A stretch of DNA of 64,000 nt from Alphaproteobacteria bacterium (GTDB taxonomy: Bacteria; Pseudomonadota; Alphaproteobacteria; UBA8366): the NCBI GenBank assembly GCA_009377445.1, contig WHUA01000007.1, positions 116,047 through 180,046 of the forward strand. Direction: 5' to 3'. A program made the position numbers and the translations under genes. This document shows, one piece after another, positions 17,367-26,698 of the stretch. Position 1 is the stretch's first letter. Each line of letters starts with the position of its first letter. Under the pieces are notes generated by a model. It did not search any database, was not told the origin of the DNA, and saw only the letters and a list, made by a program, of their open reading frames with translations.

Positions 17367-20300
17367 TTACACGTCGTGCACGTCGACCACGCCCGGGATC
17401 GATTTCACCGCGGCCCGCATGGCGGGGGTGATGCGGAAGCCGCCGGGGATGGCCATCTCGATCTCCCGGTCTTCGGTATCGAGAACGAGGGTGACCCGGC
17501 CCTTGCCGCGCGCCGCGTGATCGCGGAACACGCCGGCCAGGCGGGGCACCGGCTCGGGCTCGCGGAGGAAGATGCGGAGGCCGGCCGCGGCGTCGGAAGC
17601 CGCCTCCTCCAGGCGCTCGATCCGGCTGGCGGTCAGCCGGAGGGTATCTTCGTGCGGCTGGATGTCGGCGGTGACGAGCAGCGGCGCACCGGATTCCAGC
17701 AGGTCCCGCGCCGTGGCCAGCAGCTCGGAGAATACCGTCACCTCGTAGGTGCCGGTGGTGTCGGACATCTGGACGAAGGCGAGCCGGCCGCGCCGGCCGT
17801 TGATGATGCGCTTGCTGCCGACGATGCCGGCGAGCTTGGCGCGCGACTCGCGCACCCGCCGGGCCGCCACGTCGGCCCAGTCGACCACGCCCATCCGCTC
17901 GCAGCTCTTGGCGTAGGCCTCCAGCGGATGCGCCGAAAGATAGAAGCCGATCGCCTCGTACTCGTTCTGCAGGCGCTCCTGGGTCGGCCAGTCCTGCACG
18001 TCCGGCAGCGCGAGGCGGGTCGTCTCCAGCCCCTCGCCGAACAGGCTGACCTGGCGGCTGTCGCGGTCGTTCTGCGCCGCCGAGGCGTAGCGGATCAGCA
18101 TCTCGACCGCGAGGAACGCCTGCTGCCGGTTGGGATTGATCGCGTCGAAGGCGCCTGCCCGGGCGAGGCTCTCGAGCTGGCGCTTGTTCATCACCCGGTT
18201 GTCGAGCCGCTTGGCGAAATCGGCAAGGTCGGCGATCGGCCCGTTCGCCTCGCGCTCGGCCGCCAGCAGCTCCATCGCCGCCTGCCCGACGTTCTTCAGC
18301 GCGGCAAGCGCATAGCGCACCGCGTAGCCGCCGTCGGCCAGCCGCTCGACGGTGAAGGTCGCGCCCGACTTATTGATGTCCGGCCCCAGCAACGGGATGC
18401 CGAGCCGGTCGAGCTCGGCGCGGAAGCTGCCGAGCTTGTCGCTGTTGCCCATGTCGAGCGTCATCGAGGCCGCCATGAACTCGACCGGATGGTTGGCCTT
18501 CAGCCAGGCGGTCTGGTAGGCGACCAGCGCGTAGGCCGCCGCATGCGACTTGTTGAAGCCGTAGCCCGCGAACTTGTTGACCTGCTCGAAGACATGGCCG
18601 GCGACGCCCTTGCCGACGCCGCGCGCGACCGCGCCGTCGATGAAGATCTTGCGCTGCGCCTCCATCTCCGCCTTGATCTTCTTGCCCATCGCGCGGCGCA
18701 GCAGGTCGGCCCCGCCGAGCGTGAAGCCCGACAGCTCCTGCGCGATCTGCATGACCTGCTCCTGATAGATCATGATCCCGTAGGTTTCCTTCAGGATCCC
18801 CTCGATCTTCGGGTGCATGTAGTCGGGCTTTTCCTCGCCGTGCTTCCGCTTGATGTAGCTCGGGATGTTGTCCATCGGGCCGGGGCGATAGAGCGAGACG
18901 AGCGCGATGATGTCCTCGAAGCGGTCGGGGCGCAGCTTCTTGATCACGTCGCGCATGCCCGAGCTTTCGAGCTGGAACACCCCGGTCGTGTCGCCCTTGC
19001 AGAGCATCTCGTAGGTTTTGGCGTCGTCGATCGGCAGTTGCGACAGGTTGACCTCGATGCCGCGCTCTGCCAGCAGGTCGACCGCGCGCGCCAGCACGGT
19101 CAGCGTCTTCAGGCCGAGGAAGTCGAACTTCACCAGCCCCGCCTTCTCGACGAACTTCATGTTGAACTGGGTGACCGGCATGTTCGAGCGCGGGTCGCGG
19201 TAGAGCGGCACGAGCTGCTTCAGCGGCCGGTCGCCGATCACCACGCCGGCCGCATGCGTCGAGGCGTGCCGGAACAGCCCTTCGAGGCGCAGCGCGTAAT
19301 CGAAGAGCTGCTTGACCATGGGGTCTTCGTCCAGCATCGCCTGCAGCATCGGCTCGCCGTCCAGCGCCTGGCGCAGGCTCAGCGGGTTGGCCGGATTGTT
19401 CGGCACCAGCTTGCAGATGCGGTCGACCTGCGAATAGGGCATCGCCAGCACGCGGCCGACGTCGCGCAGCACCGCGCGCGCTTCGAGCTTGCCGAAGGTG
19501 ATGATCTGCGCCACCCGGTCCTCACCGTACTGGCCCTGGACGTAGCGGATGACGTCGTCGCGCCCGTCCTTGCAGAAGTCGATGTCGAAGTCCGGCATCG
19601 ACACGCGCTCGGGATTGAGGAAGCGCTCGAACAGCAGGCCCCAGCGCAGCGGGTCGAGGTCGGTGATGGTCAGCGCCCAGGCGGCGACGGAGCCCGCGCC
19701 CGAGCCGCGCCCCGGCCCGACCGGTATGCCCTGCTCCTTCGCCCACTGGATGAAGTCGGCGACGATCAGGAAGTAGCCGGCGAAGCCCATCTGGTTGATC
19801 ACGCCGAGCTCGTATTCGAGCTTCTCGCGGTAGGGCTTCGCCTTCGCCTCGCGCGCCGCGTCGTCCATCCCGGCGGTGAAGACATGCGCCGCGAGACGCT
19901 CCTCCAGCCCTTCGCGCGCCATGTCGCGGAGCGCCCCCTCCTCGGTCCGCCCTTGCAGGTGCGGATAGGCCGGCAGGATCGGATCGCGCATCTCCGGCAT
20001 GTAGGCGCAGCGGCGCGCAACCACCAGCGTGTTGTCGACGGCTTCCGGCAGGTCGGCGAACAGCTCCCGCATCTCGGCCGCGGACTTGAGGTAATGCTCG
20101 GGCGTCAGGCGGCGGCGGTCGCTCCGCGTCACCACCGTGCCCTCGGCGATGCAGATCAGCGCGTCGTGCGCCTCGTACATGTCGCGCGTCGCGAAGAAGA
20201 CCTCGTTGGTCGCGACCAGCGGCAGGTCGTGCCGGTAGGCGAGGTCGATGAGGTCGCTTTCGATGCGCTCCTCCTCGGCCAGCCCGTGGCGCATCACTTC

Positions 20301-20873
20301 TATATAAAGGCGGCCGGGAAAGATCCCCGCCAGCGCCTGCAGCATCGCCTCCGCCGCCGGCCCCTGCCCGTCCGCCAGCAGCCGGCCGACGCCGCCCGCC
20401 GGTCCGCCCGTCAGCGCGATCAGGCCCTCGGCATGCGCGCGCAGGTCTTCCAGTCCGACATGCGGCGTTTCGTGCGGCTCGGTGCCGAGGAAGGCGCGGC
20501 TCGTCAGCGCCAGCAGGTTGCCGTAGCCGGTCTCGTCCTGCACCAGCAGGACGAGCTGGTCCGGCGCCACCGCCGCGCCGTTGCCGCCCCGCCCCTCGCC
20601 TGCCGCGACGAAAAGCTGGCAGCCGACGATCGGCTGCACGCCCGCGCCCCGTGCCGCCAGCGAGAACTCCAGCGCGCCGAACAGGTTGTTGGTGTCGGTC
20701 ACCCCGACCGCCGGCATCCGCTCCCGCGCGCACAGCTTCGCCAGGTCGCCGATCTTGATGGCGCCTTCGGACAGCGAATAGGCGGAATGGACGCGCAGAT
20801 GGACGAAGTCGGCGTGCGGCATGGCCGGATGATTCCACGATTGCGGCGGCGGAGTCTCTATCGGGCTGCACAT
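17367..20873 (-). CDS. dnaE: DNA polymerase III subunit alpha
   Basis: Replicative polymerase, 1168 aa from the ATG at 20873; the ATG at 20822 (MPHADFVHLRVHSAYS) gives 1151 aa and may be the true start because similarity begins there. Domains in order: PHP (HLRVHSAYSLSEG), palm with the catalytic aspartates in MPDFDIDF, the GPGRGSGAGS nucleotide loop, the beta-clamp-binding and helix-hairpin-helix region, and a C-terminal OB fold. In related genomes lolD and proS lie immediately upstream; here about 9 kb of other genes intervene. Confidence 0.96.
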   Translation of the reverse strand: MCSPIETPPPQSWNHPAMPHADFVHLRVHSAYSLSEGAIKIGDLAKLCARERMPAVGVTDTNNLFGALEFSLAARGAGVQPIVGCQLFVAAGEGRGGNGAAVAPDQLVLLVQDETGYGNLLALTSRAFLGTEPHETPHVGLEDLRAHAEGLIALTGGPAGGVGRLLADGQGPAAEAMLQALAGIFPGRLYIEVMRHGLAEEERIESDLIDLAYRHDLPLVATNEVFFATRDMYEAHDALICIAEGTVVTRSDRRRLTPEHYLKSAAEMRELFADLPEAVDNTLVVARRCAYMPEMRDPILPAYPHLQGRTEEGALRDMAREGLEERLAAHVFTAGMDDAAREAKAKPYREKLEYELGVINQMGFAGYFLIVADFIQWAKEQGIPVGPGRGSGAGSVAAWALTITDLDPLRWGLLFERFLNPERVSMPDFDIDFCKDGRDDVIRYVQGQYGEDRVAQIITFGKLEARAVLRDVGRVLAMPYSQVDRICKLVPNNPANPLSLRQALDGEPMLQAMLDEDPMVKQLFDYALRLEGLFRHASTHAAGVVIGDRPLKQLVPLYRDPRSNMPVTQFNMKFVEKAGLVKFDFLGLKTLTVLARAVDLLAERGIEVNLSQLPIDDAKTYEMLCKGDTTGVFQLESSGMRDVIKKLRPDRFEDIIALVSLYRPGPMDNIPSYIKRKHGEEKPDYMHPKIEGILKETYGIMIYQEQVMQIAQELSGFTLGGADLLRRAMGKKIKAEMEAQRKIFIDGAVARGVGKGVAGHVFEQVNKFAGYGFNKSHAAAYALVAYQTAWLKANHPVEFMAASMTLDMGNSDKLGSFRAELDRLGIPLLGPDINKSGATFTVERLADGGYAVRYALAALKNVGQAAMELLAAEREANGPIADLADFAKRLDNRVMNKRQLESLARAGAFDAINPNRQQAFLAVEMLIRYASAAQNDRDSRQVSLFGEGLETTRLALPDVQDWPTQERLQNEYEAIGFYLSAHPLEAYAKSCERMGVVDWADVAARRVRESRAKLAGIVGSKRIINGRRGRLAFVQMSDTTGTYEVTVFSELLATARDLLESGAPLLVTADIQPHEDTLRLTASRIERLEEAASDAAAGLRIFLREPEPVPRLAGVFRDHAARGKGRVTLVLDTEDREIEMAIPGGFRITPAMRAAVKSIPGVVDVHDV

Positions 20874-20934
20874 GCCGCGGATTCAGGGAGTTGGAGCCGG
20901 CGCTCCCGCCCCTTCCGATCCGCGAAAAGCCGAA

Positions 20935-21153
20935 TCACCCGGGCAGGGTCGTTTCCCGGTGGGCCGACCGCGCCGGCGCGTCCGACTTCGCCTTCCGTAT
21001 GGCGGCGAGCCGGACGTGGCCGAAGGTCGGGTAAAGATTCCCGTCGAGCCCGAAGTAACCCGGCGCCGCGGCGAAGAACCGGAACCCGCCGCGCTCCCGA
21101 ATGGCGAGGCCGACCTGCTCGCCCCAGATTTCAACGACGAATGCGTCAGACAT
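20935..21153 (-). CDS. Small hypothetical protein
   Basis: 72 aa with a mixed alpha/beta look: EIWGEQVGLAIRERGGFRFFAAAPGYFGLDG, then an amphipathic tail. Aromatic and glycine spacing resembles small conserved alphaproteobacterial proteins of unknown function, but no family is certain. Its start overlaps the end of the Lrp-type gene by 8 nt, suggesting the two are cotranscribed. Confidence 0.55.
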   Translation of the reverse strand: MSDAFVVEIWGEQVGLAIRERGGFRFFAAAPGYFGLDGNLYPTFGHVRLAAIRKAKSDAPARSAHRETTLPG

Positions 21154-21667
21154 GTCTCTTCTCCTGGCGTTGCGCAGGCGAGCCGGCCTTCGCCGGGATC
21201 CGCGTCCGCGTCGTCACGTCGATGGGAAAAGCGGTCGTCGACTTGATCCGCTCCATCGCGAAGCGCGAGGTCACGTTGCGCAGCGGGACCGCCGCGGTCA
21301 GGCGCTTGTAGAAGGCGTCGTAGGCGGGCATGTCCGCGACGACGACGCGAAGCAGGTAATCGACCTCGCCCGCCATGCGGTAGAGCTCCATCACCTCCGG
21401 CATCGCCGAGACGTGCGACACGAACGTCTCCAGCCACGCCTGCGAGTGGTCGCCGGATTCGATCGAGACGAAGACCGTCAGCCCGAGGCCGATCGCGTCC
21501 GGGTCCAGCAGCGCGACGCGGCGCGCGATGACGCCGTTCGCCTCGAGCTTTTGCAGCCGCTTCCAGCAGGGCGTCGGCGAAAGGTTCACCCGGCTCGATA
21601 TCTCGGCGTTCGACAGGGTCGAATCTTCCTGAAGCAGCGCAATGATCTTTCGGTCGATGAGGTCCAT
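21146..21667 (-). CDS. Lrp/AsnC-family transcriptional regulator
   Basis: 173 aa. The N-terminal helix-turn-helix reads LSNAEISSRVNLSPTPCWKRLQKLE (about residues 18-42) and is followed by the RAM/AsnC ligand-binding domain (PEVMELYRMAGEVDYLLRVV). This family senses amino acids and binds DNA as dimers to octamers. The last 15 or so residues (TRTRIPAKAGSP...) extend beyond the usual end and may be unstructured. Target genes cannot be told; the divergent cupin gene is 415 nt away. Confidence 0.9.
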   Translation of the reverse strand: MDLIDRKIIALLQEDSTLSNAEISSRVNLSPTPCWKRLQKLEANGVIARRVALLDPDAIGLGLTVFVSIESGDHSQAWLETFVSHVSAMPEVMELYRMAGEVDYLLRVVVADMPAYDAFYKRLTAAVPLRNVTSRFAMERIKSTTAFPIDVTTRTRIPAKAGSPAQRQEKRHV

Positions 21668-22082
21668 TCCAACTCTCCCTGCCGCCGGTCGAAGGGCGGA
21701 CGATGGCGACGGATGACGCGGCCGAGCGGCGGCTCAGCGGCGACAGCGGTTGCGGCTCAGCAGCGACAGCGGTTGCGGTAAGAGTGCGGGTGGGGATTTG
21801 TTTCTACGATCATCGCAGCATCTCGCTTGTCAGCGGAGCCCACGAAGACGTTTCGTGGCGCTTTAGCTCTTGGTGACGCGGTGCAAGCTGCTCCATCAAA
21901 TCCCGCGGCCGCCCGCAGCGGCGGACGGCAATTCAATCTATCAAATATCGGCGGCAATGCAATGACAGGAAATTCCTTTCCTCCGCCGCCCCGTAGACGG
22001 CCCGTTCCATTTTTGGCGGATGGGAGAGAATGATCTAATTTCGGGGCACGAAGCGCCACCCGACCATATCTTGGAGTCCTGC
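21668..22082. other. 415-nt intergenic region with a 23-nt tandem duplication
   Basis: The gap separates the divergent Lrp-type and cupin genes. It contains CGGCTCAGC(G/A)GCGACAGCGGTTG twice in tandem (21730-21752 and 21753-21775, one mismatch), placed about 65-110 nt before the regulator start. The rest shows no convincing gene. Confidence 0.5.
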
Positions 22083-22451
22083 ATGAAGATCGTACGCCTC
22101 TACGCCGACGCGGCGGGGGAATCGCATTTCGACGAGCTCGCCGAGCCCGGCGTCGAGTTCCGCGTGAACGCCGAGTTCTCTCGCCTGATCGGCGCCCACG
22201 GCCTGATGTTCAAGGAGACCAAGGCCCAGGGCGACACGCCGGCCCTCGGCCACTGGCACACCGCGCCGCAGCGGCAATACGTGCTGTTCCTCACGGGCAG
22301 GACAGAGATCGAGGCGAGCGACGGCGACACGCGTATCCTCGAGACCGGCGACGTGATGCTGGTCGAAGACACCTTCGGCAAGGGCCACCGCAACCGCCGC
22401 CTCAGCCCGGAGCCCGAGCTGTGGGCTTTCGTGCGGTCGGAGAAGACGTAG
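22083..22451 (+). CDS. Cupin-domain protein
   Basis: 122 aa, a single small beta-barrel. The segment GHWHTAPQRQYVLFLTGRTEIE with the following DGDTRILETGDVMLVEDTFGKGH gives the two cupin motifs, with the metal-ligand histidines H-x-H and the late H. The ATG at 22083 is preceded by TTGGAGT. The substrate is unknown. It converges on the GFA-type gene with a 20-nt gap. Confidence 0.85.
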   Translation: MKIVRLYADAAGESHFDELAEPGVEFRVNAEFSRLIGAHGLMFKETKAQGDTPALGHWHTAPQRQYVLFLTGRTEIEASDGDTRILETGDVMLVEDTFGKGHRNRRLSPEPELWAFVRSEKT

Positions 22452-22471
22452 CGGCACCGGCGCCGGACCGC

Positions 22472-22879
22472 CTACTGCTTTTCCTTCGCCGGGATGGAGG
22501 CGATGCCGCGCACCCAGGGCGCCGCGGAGCGGCACCAGATCTGGCTCGTAGGCGTGAGCTCGCGGCGCTGCCCGATCGCGCCGAAGCGGATACGATACAC
22601 CGTCGCGTCCTTCTTCTCCGCCGCGGTCGCGTAGAGATGCGTGCCGCAATCCGGGCAGAAGACCTGCGCGCGCTTGGCGCCGGTCTCCGCCGTCTTGATG
22701 TAGGTCTTGGGCTTGCCCGACTTGAGCTTGAAGTCCTTCGCGGGCGCGGCCACGCCGATGCGGAAGGCCGAGCCGGAGAAAGCCTGGCAGTCGGTGCAAT
22801 GGCAGATGTTGATCCCCTGCGGATCGATCTCCGCCTCGAAGGTGATGCCGCCGCACTGGCAGCCGCCGTCGATCTTCAT
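22472..22879 (-). CDS. GFA family (Mss4-like) zinc protein
   Basis: 135 aa. Paired cysteines CQCGGITFE, CHCTDCQAFSG and FCPDCGTHLY match the GFA/CENP-V fold with two zinc sites; the family includes glutathione-dependent formaldehyde-activating enzyme but most members are uncharacterised. The ATG at 22879 has a GAGG box 7 nt upstream; a GTG at 22891 overlapping the dioxygenase stop is the alternative. It is probably cotranscribed with that dioxygenase. Confidence 0.9.
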   Translation of the reverse strand: MKIDGGCQCGGITFEAEIDPQGINICHCTDCQAFSGSAFRIGVAAPAKDFKLKSGKPKTYIKTAETGAKRAQVFCPDCGTHLYATAAEKKDATVYRIRFGAIGQRRELTPTSQIWCRSAAPWVRGIASIPAKEKQ

Positions 22880-22887
22880 CGCGTCCC

Positions 22888-23757
22888 TCACTCCTCCGGC
22901 GTCGGCCCTGCGCCGCGCACCCGCGTCTGGCGCATTCGGCGGCGGTACTTGTCGGCATCGTAGCCGCTGCCGCGGTGCACCAGGCAGCGGTTGTCCCAGA
23001 TCACCAGGTCGCCGGGCCGCCAGGCATGCGCATAGATATGCTCCGGCGCGGTGGCGCGCGCGAGCAGGTCGTCCAGCAGCGCGCGGCTGTCCTCGAAGCG
23101 CCAGCCCTCGATCTCCTTGGCGTGCGAGCCGACGAAGTAGTTCTTCGCGCCCGTGCCGGGGTTGGTGCGGACCAGCTTCTGGCGGACCGGCGGCAGCGAG
23201 GCGGCGTGCGACGGGCTAACCGCGTCCGGCGCGACCTTGCTGCGCGAGAAGACGTAGTCGTGCACCGCGATCAGCGGGTCGATCTTCGCCTTCATCGGCT
23301 CGGGCAGCCGGCGGTATGCGGCGCGGGTGCTGACGTATTCGGTGCGGCCGCCCTCCTCCGGCACTTCGTAGGCGCACATGATCGAGACGTAGGTCGGCAC
23401 CGGCCGGAAGGAGGAGTCCGAATGCCACATGTTGTTGCCGGTCTGGAAGACGGTGCGCTTGTGGCTGTTGCCGACTTTGCTGCCGTCGTCCTGCACGTTG
23501 CCGATGGTGCCGAAATACTCGACCTTCCCCTCCTGCCCGAGCTTGACGTGGTTCGGCTCCGGCTCGCCCAGGCTGCGTGTGAAGGCGAGCTGGCGCGCGT
23601 CGTCGAAGGGCTGGTCCGGGAAGCAGAGAAAGGAATAGTCGTCGATCGCGGCGCGGATCGCATCGACCGTCTCCGCGGGCAGGCGGGCGCGGAGATCGAC
23701 CCCGGTGATCCGGGCGCCGAACTCGGGATGCAACGGCTCGATGGTCAGCGTTGCCAT
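22888..23757 (-). CDS. TauD/TfdA-family Fe(II)/2-oxoglutarate dioxygenase
   Basis: 289 aa. The facial triad is visible: WHSD (H112, D114) and a distal His near residue 261 (CLVHRG), with the 2-oxoglutarate-binding arginine a little further on. It is closest in layout to the 2,4-D/alpha-ketoglutarate dioxygenases of the TfdA branch rather than taurine dioxygenase, but the substrate cannot be read from sequence. A family A repeat lies just upstream. Confidence 0.9.
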   Translation of the reverse strand: MATLTIEPLHPEFGARITGVDLRARLPAETVDAIRAAIDDYSFLCFPDQPFDDARQLAFTRSLGEPEPNHVKLGQEGKVEYFGTIGNVQDDGSKVGNSHKRTVFQTGNNMWHSDSSFRPVPTYVSIMCAYEVPEEGGRTEYVSTRAAYRRLPEPMKAKIDPLIAVHDYVFSRSKVAPDAVSPSHAASLPPVRQKLVRTNPGTGAKNYFVGSHAKEIEGWRFEDSRALLDDLLARATAPEHIYAHAWRPGDLVIWDNRCLVHRGSGYDADKYRRRMRQTRVRGAGPTPEE

Positions 23758-23826
23758 GGATGCGTCTCCGGGACGGTTGGATTACGTCAAGTATAGCACC
23801 GTTGGCCAAAGGTACGATGAACCGTT

Positions 23827-23922
23827 CCCTCCCCCCTTGCGGGGGAGGGTTAGGGTGGGGGGATTTCCCGCTCGGTCCAGCGTACACCCCCCACCTAAAT
23901 CCTCCCCCACAAGGGGGGAGGA
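23827..23922. repeat. Palindromic intergenic repeat, family A, copy 2
   Basis: CCCTCCCCCCTTGCGGGGGAGGG followed by TTAGGGTGGGG is mirrored 40 nt later by CCCCCCACCTAAATCCTCCCCC and AAGGGGGGAGGA. Compared with copy 1 the same modules occur in the opposite order. It lies between two minus-strand genes. Confidence 0.8.
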
Positions 23923-23939
23923 CTTTATAGAGCGGTCCC

Positions 23940-24752
23940 CTACCCCTTCTTCTTCCCCGCCGACTCCACCGTCGGCATGCGGTAGCGGTCCTCCGGCTTC
24001 AGCCAGCCCTTGAAATTGGGCTTGCGCTTCTCGGCGAAGGCCTTGCGCGATTCCATCAGGTCGGACTTGTCGCCGTGCTCGTGCAGCGCCACGCCCAGGC
24101 GCTCGAGGTCGGGCGCGACCTTCGGGCGCATCTGGCGCATCATGTGGACGGTGTTGACGCGGGACGCCGGCGGCAGCGACAGCATGTGCTCGGCCATCCC
24201 GATCGCGGTCGGCAGGAGGTCGTCCGGATCGACCAGCCGGTTGAGGAAGCCGACCTCGTAGAGCCGCTCCGCCGTGAAGCGGAAGCCCAGCGCCATCTCG
24301 GTCGCCACCGGATGCGGCAGGTTGGCGAACAGGCCGTGGTTGTAGCCGCCGAGCAGCCAGCGCTTGGCCTCGGAGACCTCGAACATCGCGCCCTTCACCG
24401 AGACCCTGAGGTCGGTGCGCTCCACCAGCATGAAGCCGCCGCCCATCGCGAAACCGTTGACGGCGGCGATGACCGGCTTCTCCAGGGTGTTGTCCATGAA
24501 GGGGTTCGGCACCGGGTGCCGGGCGCTGCCGGGCGCGCCGCGCTCGAGCGACTCCTTCATGTCCTCGCCGGCGCAGAAGGCGCGGCCCCGCCCGGTGAAG
24601 ATCGCAACCTCCAGCTCCTTGCTCTCCTGGAACTCGACGAAGGCCTTCGCCATCTCGCTACGCAGCTCGACGCCGAGCGCGTTCATGCGCTCCGGGCGGT
24701 TCAGCGCGATAATCATGATCTGTCCGCGTTTTTCGGTCTCGACGACAGCCAT
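23940..24752 (-). CDS. Enoyl-CoA hydratase/isomerase family protein
   Basis: 270 aa crotonase-fold protein. The oxyanion-hole segments FCAGEDMKE (near residue 60) and NGFAMGGGFML (near 100) are clear. The usual hydratase glutamate pair is not obvious in the region after the second segment, so isomerase or another CoA-thioester activity is possible. A Lys/Gly-rich tail closes the protein. It is divergent from the class V aminotransferase. Confidence 0.88.
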   Translation of the reverse strand: MAVVETEKRGQIMIIALNRPERMNALGVELRSEMAKAFVEFQESKELEVAIFTGRGRAFCAGEDMKESLERGAPGSARHPVPNPFMDNTLEKPVIAAVNGFAMGGGFMLVERTDLRVSVKGAMFEVSEAKRWLLGGYNHGLFANLPHPVATEMALGFRFTAERLYEVGFLNRLVDPDDLLPTAIGMAEHMLSLPPASRVNTVHMMRQMRPKVAPDLERLGVALHEHGDKSDLMESRKAFAEKRKPNFKGWLKPEDRYRMPTVESAGKKKG

Positions 24753-24853
24753 TGCTCATCCTCTCGGGTTGGGGCTACACCATTAATTAGCCGATCCCGC
24801 GTCCGCTGTCGAAGGCGCGGCAGGCGGCTGAAATTTTCGTGGAGACGCGCAGC

Positions 24854-26044
24854 ATGACTGTCCGAAACGGGCGAGAGTTTCTCGCCATCCCAGGGCCCAC
24901 GACGGTGCCGGACGCGGTGCTCAACGCGATGCACCGGCCGGCGATCGAGATCTATTCCGGCGATCTGGTCGGCATCACGGATGCCTGCCTCGCCCGGCTG
25001 AAGACGGTCTTCCGGACCGCGGGCAACACCTACATCTACGCCGCCAACGGGCATGGCGCCTGGGAAGCCGCCGTGACGAACGTGCTTTCGCGCGGCGACA
25101 CGATCCTGGTGCTGCAAAGCGGACGCTTCGCGGTCGGCTGGGGCGAGACGGCGGAGATGCTGGGCGTGCGCGTCGAGACGCTGGCCGGCGGGTGGCGCCA
25201 CGCGGTCGACCCGGCCGCCGTCGAGGCGCGGCTGCGCCAGGACAAGGGGGGCGCGATCAAGGCGGTCCTCGTGGTCCAGGTCGATACCGCGTCGGGCGTG
25301 GTCAACGATATTCCGGCGATCCGCGCGGCGATGGACCGCGCGGGACATGGCGCCCTGCTGATGGTCGACACCATCGCCTCGCTCGGCACCATGCCGTTCG
25401 AGATGGACGCGTGGCGGGTCGACGTCGCGGTCACCGGCTCGCAGAAGGGGCTGATGACGCCGCCCGGCCTCGGCTTCGTCGCCGCCGGACCGCGCGCAGC
25501 GGCGGCGCACAAGGCGGCCGGGCTGCGCACCCGCTACTGGGACTGGACGCTTCGGAACGGCGAGCTTCACTACCAGCGATATTGCGGCACGCCGCCGGAG
25601 CACCTCCTGTTCGGCCTGCACAAGGCGCTCGACATGCTGCTGGACGAAGGCCTGGAAAACGCCTTCCGCCGTCACGCGCTGCTGGCCGGGGCGGTGCGCC
25701 GCGCGGTCGCGGTCTGGGCGGAAGGCGGCGCGCTCGATTTCAACATCGTGGACCCGGCGCGGCGCGCCGATTCCGTGACCACGATCCTGCTCCGCGAAGG
25801 GCTCGACCCGCGGCCGATCCGCGACTACTGCGAGCAGCAATGCGGCGTGGTGCTGGGCGTCGGCATCGGCGACCTATCGGGCAAGGCGCTGCGCATCGCG
25901 CATATGGGCCACGTCAACGCGCCGATGATCCTCGGCACGCTCGGCACCGTGGAGGTCGCACTCCAGGCATTGGGCATCCCGCACGGCAAGGGCGGCGTGC
26001 AGGCGGCCATCGACTGGCTCGGCGGATCGGTCCCGGCGCCGTAG
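24854..26044 (+). CDS. Class V aminotransferase, alanine/serine-glyoxylate type
   Basis: 396 aa, PLP-dependent fold type I. The N-terminus IPGPTTVPDAVLNAM and the cofactor lysine K198 in VTGSQKGLMTPPGL are typical of alanine-glyoxylate/serine-glyoxylate aminotransferases (photorespiration-like or serine-cycle role). The ATG at 24854 follows a GGAG box by about 9 nt; an in-frame GTG 15 nt earlier is less likely. It converges on the cytochrome c' gene over a small ACGGCG/CGCCGT hairpin. Confidence 0.9.
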   Translation: MTVRNGREFLAIPGPTTVPDAVLNAMHRPAIEIYSGDLVGITDACLARLKTVFRTAGNTYIYAANGHGAWEAAVTNVLSRGDTILVLQSGRFAVGWGETAEMLGVRVETLAGGWRHAVDPAAVEARLRQDKGGAIKAVLVVQVDTASGVVNDIPAIRAAMDRAGHGALLMVDTIASLGTMPFEMDAWRVDVAVTGSQKGLMTPPGLGFVAAGPRAAAAHKAAGLRTRYWDWTLRNGELHYQRYCGTPPEHLLFGLHKALDMLLDEGLENAFRRHALLAGAVRRAVAVWAEGGALDFNIVDPARRADSVTTILLREGLDPRPIRDYCEQQCGVVLGVGIGDLSGKALRIAHMGHVNAPMILGTLGTVEVALQALGIPHGKGGVQAAIDWLGGSVPAP

Positions 26045-26073
26045 AGGCAACGGCGCCGGGGGACGCCGTCCGG

Positions 26074-26565
26074 CTACTTCACTCTTTCGCCGCGGTAGGT
26101 CTTGTGGCAGGCGCCGCAGCCGTTCTTGCTGAGCGTCGCCACCTGCTTCGCGATGGCGTCCTTGTCGCCGGCCTTGGCGACCGTGGCGAGTTTTTTCGCC
26201 TCCGCCACGGTGGTGGCGGCCGCCTTCTCGAAGCCGGCCATGTCCTTCCAGATCTCCGGAAGCGCGCGCGTCGTCTTGTCCGGGAAGTCGCCGCGGCCGG
26301 AGCCTTTCGGGAACAGGCTCGGGATCTTCTCCGAGGTTGCGGCGATGGCCGTGGCGCTCTTGGCCACGTCTGCGGCCGTGCCCTTCCCGTCCTTCACGAA
26401 GGCCTGAATGACCTTCATGTCCTTGCTGTTGCTTTTCATGGCGCCCTGGCGCGCCTTGATGGCGGCTTCGCCGGTCAGCGCCGCGTGGATCGTCTCCGAC
26501 GACATCAGCGCCAGCCCCGCCACGGCGGCGCAGGCCACAACGAGTATTCTTCCCCGAGTTCCCAT
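26074..26565 (-). CDS. Cytochrome c' family protein
   Basis: 163 aa, periplasmic. A signal peptide (about residues 5-29) is followed by a four-helix-bundle sequence and a C-terminal heme site CGACHKTYR (CxxCH at 150-154), the class II cytochrome c arrangement. Members bind NO or CO or act in electron transfer. The ATG at 26565 has an AGGAGG ribosome site; an in-frame GTG at 26583 is rejected. It lies downstream of the sigma/anti-sigma pair after a 133-nt gap. Confidence 0.92.
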   Translation of the reverse strand: MGTRGRILVVACAAVAGLALMSSETIHAALTGEAAIKARQGAMKSNSKDMKVIQAFVKDGKGTAADVAKSATAIAATSEKIPSLFPKGSGRGDFPDKTTRALPEIWKDMAGFEKAAATTVAEAKKLATVAKAGDKDAIAKQVATLSKNGCGACHKTYRGERVK

Positions 26566-26698
26566 TCGAATCCTCCTGTTCACGTCCCTATTCCGGTTTT
26601 CCGCATCACCGTTTCCGAGAGCACATAGTCTCTCGCCAACATCAACACCGCGCCTGGCCGATTATTCCGCCCGCGGGACAATTTTTCGACCCGTCGCG

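Noticed and set aside
17349..21311. A 1320-codon plus-strand open frame
   Set aside because: It is the antisense of dnaE, with Arg/His/Ala-rich shadow composition and no domain.
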